This document shows, in pieces, positions 57,553 through 64,000 of a stretch of 64,000 nucleotides of DNA. Below the pieces are notes generated by a model. It saw only the letters and a list, made by a program, of their open reading frames with translations. It was not told the origin of the DNA and ran no database searches. The position numbers and the translations under genes were made by a program. This DNA is from Synaphobranchus kaupii (lineage: Eukaryota > Chordata > Actinopteri > Anguilliformes > Synaphobranchidae). Each line of letters starts with the position of its first letter. Positions within the stretch are counted from its first letter, which is position 1. The stretch covers positions 95,286,998 to 95,350,997 of the forward strand of contig CM056377.1 of assembly GCA_029718625.1 (NCBI GenBank), given 5' to 3'.

Positions 57553-59490
57553 CTGACAAACATCAATATAAATATACAACATGCATTTCAAATCCATTCT
57601 AATTTAATTTGCAGTACATTTATAGCACTGTAAATGTAAAGATACAGTCAAAAAGGACATGCATTTTTAAGTACATAAAGGTCACAAGAATTTGAAATAA
57701 TATGTATTTATATCATATTTATTTTATTCTGAAGAAGTACAGAATCTTCTAATAAAGTTCATAGGATAATGAAAATGGTGTCGTTATTTAGGAGAAAAGA
57801 GGTCTTACCTTTTCATGGATAACAATGCATTCACAACTCTTTCAGTTCAAGATTAGGAAATCAATGCCCTTGCACATACATTCCTTCCTTATTATAGTAC
57901 ATTTAGAAACTCTTTTTGTTTTGCAATGCCACACTCGCATATAAAAACAGACCAATAGTATTTTGTCAGCAGCCAAAGAAAGCACACCAGTTATTTCAGA
58001 TGAGTTTACATGTTTATTTTATGTCAAAGAATGTTGTTGTGGTTGGTTTCAGCATTTTTCACATAAAACCTCAATTTACATAACTTTACATACAGTACAT
58101 ACATTATAATCAAAACTTGTGTTACTCCGGGTCTCAGGTAGACTGTAACAGTAGACAGCAATCAATGTCAGACAAGGTTGAAAGTGATCATGAAAAAGTC
58201 TAGATCATAATCTCATTTGCACAGTAAAAACTGGTGTGTTTTATTTATATACAGCATACAGAGCAATGATTACAGTATGATAATATAGACATATTAAATA
58301 TGAATAGCCAATCCATACATCAATATAGAAGCCATTCCTAAGACTTCACGACACACATAAAACACCAGCAATTAAATTGGGAATCAAATACTGTGCACTG
58401 GGCGTATAGCATGTAAAGAATGAACATGTTAAAGAATGAGTGAGATCCTCTCTTGATCTGATAAGTGCAAGAACACAGATCCTACTGTGGCTTTGGCACA
58501 TTCCTTCCCTTGCCTTATCGTACCACAGAGTCTCCACATACATGACCTTAAACTTCACCAGAAAATACAATTTCTAAGATAAAAACTACTAAGAAGCAAT
58601 AAAGTGGGACGCCTCTACAAATGGTGCCCATAAGCTTTAATTATTTTTTAATCAACAAAATATTTTTCATCAAGTACACACTACCAGCATGTTTTTTTTC
58701 CCCAGTGATGTGTTAGTACATATGTTTTATTTGCATCTATGCATACAGTCAGCAGTTGAAGAGCACCACACAGCCAGTGTGTGGAAAAAAATATGTCATT
58801 GCGTTCTGTCCAGTAGGTCTTATCTTCCTCCCAATTTTCCACTTCCATGCAGTTACACTCCTGAAGACAGATAAACATGAATACATAGCATGAAAGAAAT
58901 ATACAATACAACAACAACATTACCAACTACTACTACTACTACTTATACTACTACTACCAATAATAATAATAATAATTAATATTATTATTATTATTATTAT
59001 TATAATAAATTGTGCTATCCTTTTGCAGGTGCCCGATAAAACATTAGATAAATCTCATACAACGGTAACTAAGCTAATAATTAAATTAACTTGTTTAGAG
59101 TGCACAATGCACAATGATTATACCAAATGAATATATATTCACATACAGAAGCTAATGCCCGGGTGCAGTGAACGGGACATTGTACTGTAGGAGAAACTGT
59201 CTTTCAGATGAGGAAGTAAACTGTGGCAGTTAGAGATTCTGTTGCACTTGGGAGCTTTCCCTCCTTTACTGTATGTTGAGAAAGGTGCTATGCACACAGC
59301 ATTCAGTTGTAAATGACCATAATAATAATAATGGCTGCTCATGGGTTCAAGATAAAGTGAAGGATGAAGGGGTGCCCATGACAGCATGTGAGGAACAGAA
59401 CGTGTATAGATGCATAATAATACTAAACATAAACTGACGTGTGTCAGCAACGGCTAGACCGAGTCCAGCTACAGACTGAGACAAGCTCTG
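57553..59490. other. selp promoter side and sell 3' region
   Basis: Between the selp start and the last assigned sell exon there is AT-rich DNA with no other gene. A probable selp 5' untranslated exon ends near 57808. An ATT/ACT trinucleotide run lies at 58928-59010. An exon-like segment follows a strong acceptor at 58862 (see the sell entry). Confidence 0.5.
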
Positions 59491-59608
59491 TTACACACGG
59501 ATGATAAAAAAATAGGTATGCAGCCATAAGAAACCTCTACATTTGTCTGCTTGCAGGGTTACAGCTTCAAATTCATCGCCAGGTTGTGGTCTGTCCTCCT
59601 CTGGAGGT
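59491..59608 (-). CDS. sell: sell terminal cytoplasmic exon (end uncertain)
   Basis: After acceptor catgtag the frame gives [19 protein letters not shown] and stays open to TAA at 59491-59493. The last residues ([13 protein letters not shown]) are oddly hydrophobic for a tail. The exon may instead splice after GDEFEA (weak ct|gtaacc donor) to an exon starting at 58861 that reads ECNCMEVENWEEDKTYW. Confidence 0.5.
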
Positions 59609-62600
59609 CTACATGAGAAAAAGAGATTATTAAATCCTATTGAAAATATACCAAAGACACAATGATGGTGCAACATTGAGTAGTGAGGACTCTCACCCTG
59701 TTTGCACATTCTTTCCTGAAAAACAAATGAGAGGTTGTTTAGCGGAACTATTGCAATACCTTGCAATGCTGCATTGCAACATCTCATTACTCTCTAAATT
59801 CCCATGTCATGTTTGTATCATGGATATAATTAATATTTTATTGGTGAATGCTGTCACTTACTTTTTCTGCAATGCATCAAACAGACAACTATGAAACAGG
59901 ATGTTGAGAGGATGGTGGTCCCAGCAAAAGCTGCTGCAACGTACATAAAGCCTGAGGCAGAAATGTCACATAAAAACATCGTTTTATGACTTTAAAGAAC
60001 CTGGGCTTTCGGCTGCTATTATTTCTGATTTGCCTATAAAACTGTATGTGAATTAATTATTAACATAAACTTGAAAGAAAGATACACTAAATCATCGATG
60101 TGACCTTTCATTTCAGAAACTGTTGTGGTCAATTTATGATAAGCTGAGTGCATGAATTACACTGCAATGTACAGGTTTTATGAAAAGAGCATTTGATTCA
60201 TTACTTGCACAAAATGGGCTCTTTCCCATCCAGATGCCTGCAGCACTACATGTGACCTTTCTTGGTCCCAGTAACAGAAAGCCCTTAGAACAGCTAAATT
60301 CACAGGTTGAATTGGAAGTGGTAGATGATCCAGAGCAGTTCACATATCCACCCTCAGGTTCAGAAAGAGCTTTGCAATCCACACCTAGCACAACAAAAAC
60401 AACACCATATCGGTTAAGCGCTTCGTAATGGGGAAAAGCATCAATCTTCCTGTCGACTTGTGTGGAAAACAGGGCGATGAAGTGAAGTGAAGTGAAGGTC
60501 TCAACCACAGTAAACAGGAAAAGGAAGGTCATTGTGGAAGCAGGTGTTTGGGAAATGATGAACTTGAAAGAGGTGCTGGTAAGTGAGCAGTATCAGACAC
60601 CAGAGGAAAATACTTTTTTTTTTAAAGTCAAAAGCTCCTTTCACTCTGGGTGTGGCACCATATTTCTGAGGAAATCATCTTAGGCCCAAAGTTTTAAACT
60701 CTGAATAAAACATCAACCAGCAGAACATTTCTCAGTGAGCACAAAATTGAGTTGCTAACGCACACTGCAGCGCTAACGCGCTTGTCCACTATGTGCCCGC
60801 TGCACGCACTCTCCTCTGCCCTGGGGTGTTCTGACGGTTCCCACTCTGAATCAACAGCAATCAGTTCATATGCGCATACCTGTATGCTTACTATACACAC
60901 TTGCTTCTAACGCGGCCTCTATTACATATGCCCTGTTTTTGTGTAGGCGGTGGAAAGTGCATCTTTGATGAGGACAGTTAGTAATGAATCATAATGCAAA
61001 ATGACCGTCACACCTTTACACACTGGTCTGGTTCCTGTCCATTCCCCCGAGGCGTTGCAGTTTCTTTCCGCCTGACCCTGCAGAGAGAAGCCCTCAGTGC
61101 AATGAAACTCGCACGTCGATCTGTAGTTGTGGTTTCCGTGGGGCCCGCGGCAGTCCACCCGGCCGTGCTGGGGTATCACAGGGCTTTCACACTGAACGGC
61201 TGAAAACAGGAAGAGAAGTATAGGAAAAGGATGTATAGGAAAAGGATGTTTGTGTGTAATGCTGATTCTCAAAGGAACACCCCTTAAGAAATACCTATGA
61301 GATGGACAAAAAAAAAAACTGTTTTGCAAGCCCTGGCGTAAATGTAAACGTTTAATCTGTGTTCCTACATCATTAAGGTTGCAGATATATAACCTGTCAC
61401 TTTAGCATACATGCCTTCTTTCTGGAATTTGATTGCTAAAATAATATATTCATTGAACAATTTTCACTCAGAAACGTGTTAAATGTCCCATGCAAGTATC
61501 TGTATTTTCCATAAATCAGCATTTATATTCCTTTCCCAGCTCAACAATTATTGTCACAGAGGTCTTTCCATCTTCAGCACACCTCCAAAGGCTTTTCCCG
61601 GTTTTCATTTTAAGTTCTTTTCTTCCCTTCTTAGTTTTTTTATTCACGGTTGTATAGTTGCTGAAATGCAACTATGAGCACAGAATTCCCCCTGCTGAAA
61701 TCTATGATTTAACATGAGGCTCCGACTCACCATCCCGACAGTGAGGTCCTTCAAATCCCAGGGCACATTTGCATGTGTAGTTGTTAATAGTTTCTGTGCA
61801 TTCTCCTCTGTTGCCGCATGTTGTTGCATTGCAATGAGCTAGGAAGGTAATATATCATGGTGATTATTGTTATTTCCCTTGAATATCCAATCCAATGTTA
61901 TCAATATACACATAATAGGAGAATATAAATTACTTCCATGAATTACAATGTCTTCAGTGTTATTATTGAATTTACTGAAATTTACTGTATGTGCACATTT
62001 CTTTGAATTTAGTATTCATGCACTGAAATTTACATAATTAATAAACAACATTATAAACAACAATAATAGTAATAATAATAATAATAACCTTTGAAGCACA
62101 AGGGATGTTTTAGTTTTCCGCAATTCTCATCATTCCATTTACCCCAATCTTTTACTCTTTTGATGTATATTTCCACACAGTCTTCGTCTTTTTTATTGTT
62201 GGGCTCCTTTTCAGCCCAGTAACCATTTTTTTCCTCTATTGTCTTATTTGTTCCAATCCACGTCCAGGTGCCATTTATCTTCCGAATTCCAATCCAGTAA
62301 TAGTCATTTTTTTTGGGAAATGTTTTATGAAGGTAACTGATTTCATCCTTATTCTGAATGGCAACCAGGTCTGTGTAAGTAACCTGGCACCATTGCCTTG
62401 CTGCGACCCAGTTCATGGTCTCATTGCTGTAATGGTAGGTCCATCCCAGTGCATATTCAGTCATGAAAATATCTAACATGACAGTATGTATTCATTGATC
62501 AATAACATGACAATTGTTCAGGCATCAGAATATGTGATTCATGTGTTTAAGCGGAAAAAAGCAGTTGAAAGTAAAAAGCTTCATGTTTAAAAGACAGAAT

Positions 62601-62683
62601 TGTCTGTGCAGGATACATATTATATGTGAATTTCATCACAACTTACCACAGATGAGAATGAGAATCCATTTCAGTTTGACTTG
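59491..62683 (-). CDS. sell: L-selectin-like adhesion receptor, 5' end unresolved
   Basis: The exons are about 62647-62683 (signal sequence part), 62089-62472 (lectin), 61731-61838 (EGF), 61014-61199 (CCP1), 60205-60384 (CCP2), 59862-59951 (TM), 59697-59715 and 59608-59491 (tail, end uncertain). They encode about 370-385 aa. Lectin, EGF, two CCPs, TM and a short basic tail is the L-selectin architecture, and the gene lies upstream of selp as SELL does in mammals. L-selectin is a leukocyte homing receptor for sulfated sialyl glycans. The initiator codon was not found in frame in the signal exon, so a further 5' exon is expected. The signal region ([16 protein letters not shown]) resembles the human segment, which also needs an upstream exon. 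Confidence 0.8.
59697..59715 (-). CDS. sell: sell small cytoplasmic exon
   Basis: A 19-bp exon between tttttcag and gtgaga encodes RKNVQTG, continuing the basic CRK end of the TM exon. It fits in phase between its neighbours. Confidence 0.65.
59862..59951 (-). CDS. sell: sell transmembrane exon
   Basis: A 90-bp phase 1-1 exon encoding [18 protein letters not shown] and [12 protein letters not shown], a clear membrane helix. Acceptor tgcctcag, donor gtaagt. Confidence 0.9.
60205..60384 (-). CDS. sell: sell CCP2
   Basis: A 180-bp phase 1-1 exon encoding [33 protein letters not shown] and [10 protein letters not shown]. Six cysteines as in other selectin CCPs. Confidence 0.92.
61014..61199 (-). 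CDS. sell: sell CCP1
   Basis: A 186-bp phase 1-1 exon encoding [33 protein letters not shown] and [10 protein letters not shown], with six cysteines. Confidence 0.94.
61731..61838 (-). CDS. sell: sell EGF-like domain exon
   Basis: A 108-bp phase 1-1 exon encoding [30 protein letters not shown] and PHCRD. The INNYTC phrase is shared with mammalian L-selectin. Confidence 0.96.
62055..62088. repeat. (TAA)n microsatellite overlapping the sell lectin-exon donor
   Basis: About ten taa/tag trinucleotides on the plus strand begin at the exon edge, so the donor reads GTTATTATT on the gene strand. Confidence 0.93.
62089..62472 (-). CDS. sell: sell C-type lectin domain exon
   Basis: A 384-bp phase 1-1 exon encoding [72 protein letters not shown] and GKWNDENC. 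The EPN and WND ligand residues are present. The donor is aaag|gttatt, running straight into a TTA (TAA) microsatellite. Confidence 0.97.
62647..62683 (-). CDS. sell: sell signal-sequence exon (5' limit approximate)
   Basis: The frame fixed by the lectin exon reads [12 protein letters not shown] up to the gtggtaagt donor, a hydrophobic core. The acceptor could be atctcag just upstream of 62683 or an earlier AG at about 62697. No in-frame ATG follows the upstream stop, so translation must begin in another exon. Confidence 0.6.
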
Positions 62684-62699
62684 CTGAGATCCTTGCCTG

Positions 62700-64000
62700 A
62701 GTGACAACCTGCAGCCTCTCTATTTCAGTCATAAAGCAGGGGACAGGTTAGTGCATATTTGATGTGCCTCAAAACATAAGGTGCTGAAAAAATTCAGTAA
62801 AAAAAAAGCCATGGGAAAAGATCCTATGTTATCCTATGCTGTACAATTATTGTTCTTCAGTCACCTGCAATCGTACCTCAGTCAATGCAATTACTGTGTT
62901 TCTCATCATCTTCAATGCTTTTTTATTTAATTAACTGATACATATGAGAAAATGAATAAAAACAGTTAGTCATCATGGTAAAATGAAATATTTAAAAAAA
63001 CCTTTCCACACACCCCCATATTTCCACACATTTTATAGTAAAACCTGGAGTAGGAATTATAATTAAAATATTGTATTATTATTATTATTATATTAATTGT
63101 ATTTATTATTCAGAACTATAATTTTGTTAGAATGAAGCTTATGGTTATTGCTAATATCCTTACATAGCTTCTAAGATTAATAGCCAAACCGGCTTATTCA
63201 GCATTTTCTCATGAAAAAGTGGGTGTCTAGTATGAAAATACTAGACAAATACAAATAGCATACCATGATTTGGGTTCCTCTGGAAAGTAAAACAGTTGAC
63301 TCCTTTACCCTGAGAACAGTGACTTGTTTTGGATCGACGGTGTAATTTTCTGTACACCTCTCTCAATCTTCATTCCTGTCTGGACTGCTGTATATTTTGC
63401 ACAACGTGCTTCCCTCAATTGGTTCTGAATTAACATAAAATGTCAGGAAATGTAATATGTGCTTGCTTTGTTTTTTTTATGATGAATAATGGAGGTCGTA
63501 CAGCTTTTTCCATGTGGGCAATTTACGTTTATCAACAGCTCATTTAATAGGAAGTTCCTTCATGTAGCGGTCCGTTGGAGCGTATTCAAGTAGCGGTCCG
63601 TTGAGTTAACTGTTACTTGGTAGGCAGGCCACTATCATCAAGAAAATGCATGTTACTCACATAGCAAATACTCTTTAACCCTCATATTATGTTCACATTT
63701 TATGATTCATTTTATGTTTGGGGTGAAATTGACCCCAGCAGTTTAAAATGATACAGTCTTGTAATAATAAAAAACATTGTTCTGTGTCACCTTTTGTGTG
63801 TCTCCCAATTGACTACCCTTTTACCCCTAAATATAAAGAATCTGTGATGAAACATCTCAATTTAGAGCCTGAGGTAAGTGAAAGTTTGTGAAGTTTAAAC
63901 CCTGTATGGGAAAGTGCCACCAAAATTACACACAAAAAATCTGAGATAAAAAATAAAAAAGGTGTATATTTTCTTACATTTTATATAGCTACCCCACACA
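62700..64000. other. 5' flank of sell
   Basis: AT-rich DNA that probably includes the missing first exon(s) and promoter of the L-selectin-like gene. No exon can be fixed from sequence alone. A short repeat, tagcggtccgttg, occurs twice near 63565-63600. Confidence 0.45.

Overview
The window is nuclear DNA from a vertebrate, almost certainly a teleost fish. Its genes are split into short exons with GT-AG introns. The introns hold CA/GT and AT microsatellites, Tc1-type and hAT-like miniature transposons, tRNA-derived SINEs and a composite repeat of a kind common in fish genomes. The species cannot be named from the sequence alone.

Layout. (1) 1-12620, plus strand: retinoid X receptor gamma (rxrg). 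Nine coding exons run from the N-terminal A/B region to the stop; the first coding exon lies left of the window. (2) 15720-28006, plus strand: lmx1a, a LIM-homeodomain transcription factor, complete in eight exons (about 360 aa). (3) 28007-35449: intergenic DNA with no recognisable gene and one composite repeat. (4) 57552 down to 35450, minus strand: a complete P-selectin-like gene of 26 coding exons (about 1440 aa). (5) about 62690 down to about 59491, minus strand: an L-selectin-like gene (lectin, EGF, two CCP domains, TM, tail) whose 5' end is not resolved. From general knowledge, RXRG and LMX1A are neighbours in the same orientation in human, and SELL lies upstream of SELP in the selectin cluster on the same chromosome arm. 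The window therefore keeps two pieces of human 1q synteny but places them side by side.

The most striking feature is the P-selectin-like gene. It has 19 intact CCP (sushi) exons, against nine in human P-selectin. CCP3 to CCP18 are two alternating exon types, A and B, each exactly 186 bp and phase 1 at both ends, so modules can be added or lost without shifting the frame. All exons join in frame (4323 nt including the stop). The array shows recent change: a block of about 2.94 kb (about 45828-48770) is repeated at about 48970-51897, a fragment of about 200 bp sits inverted at the junction, and one B exon was cut to a relic there, leaving two A exons adjacent. A tRNA-related SINE was carried along in each module.

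Other unusual structures are: three copies of the 3' end of the rxrg DNA-binding-domain exon in tandem; a 16 x 40 bp array made from the tRNA-like head of the same SINE; a near-perfect hairpin with 58-bp arms in an rxrg intron; minisatellites beside exons of rxrg and selp; and composite repeats that carry several different tRNA-like modules. No rRNA gene, functional tRNA gene, CRISPR array or bacterial feature was seen.
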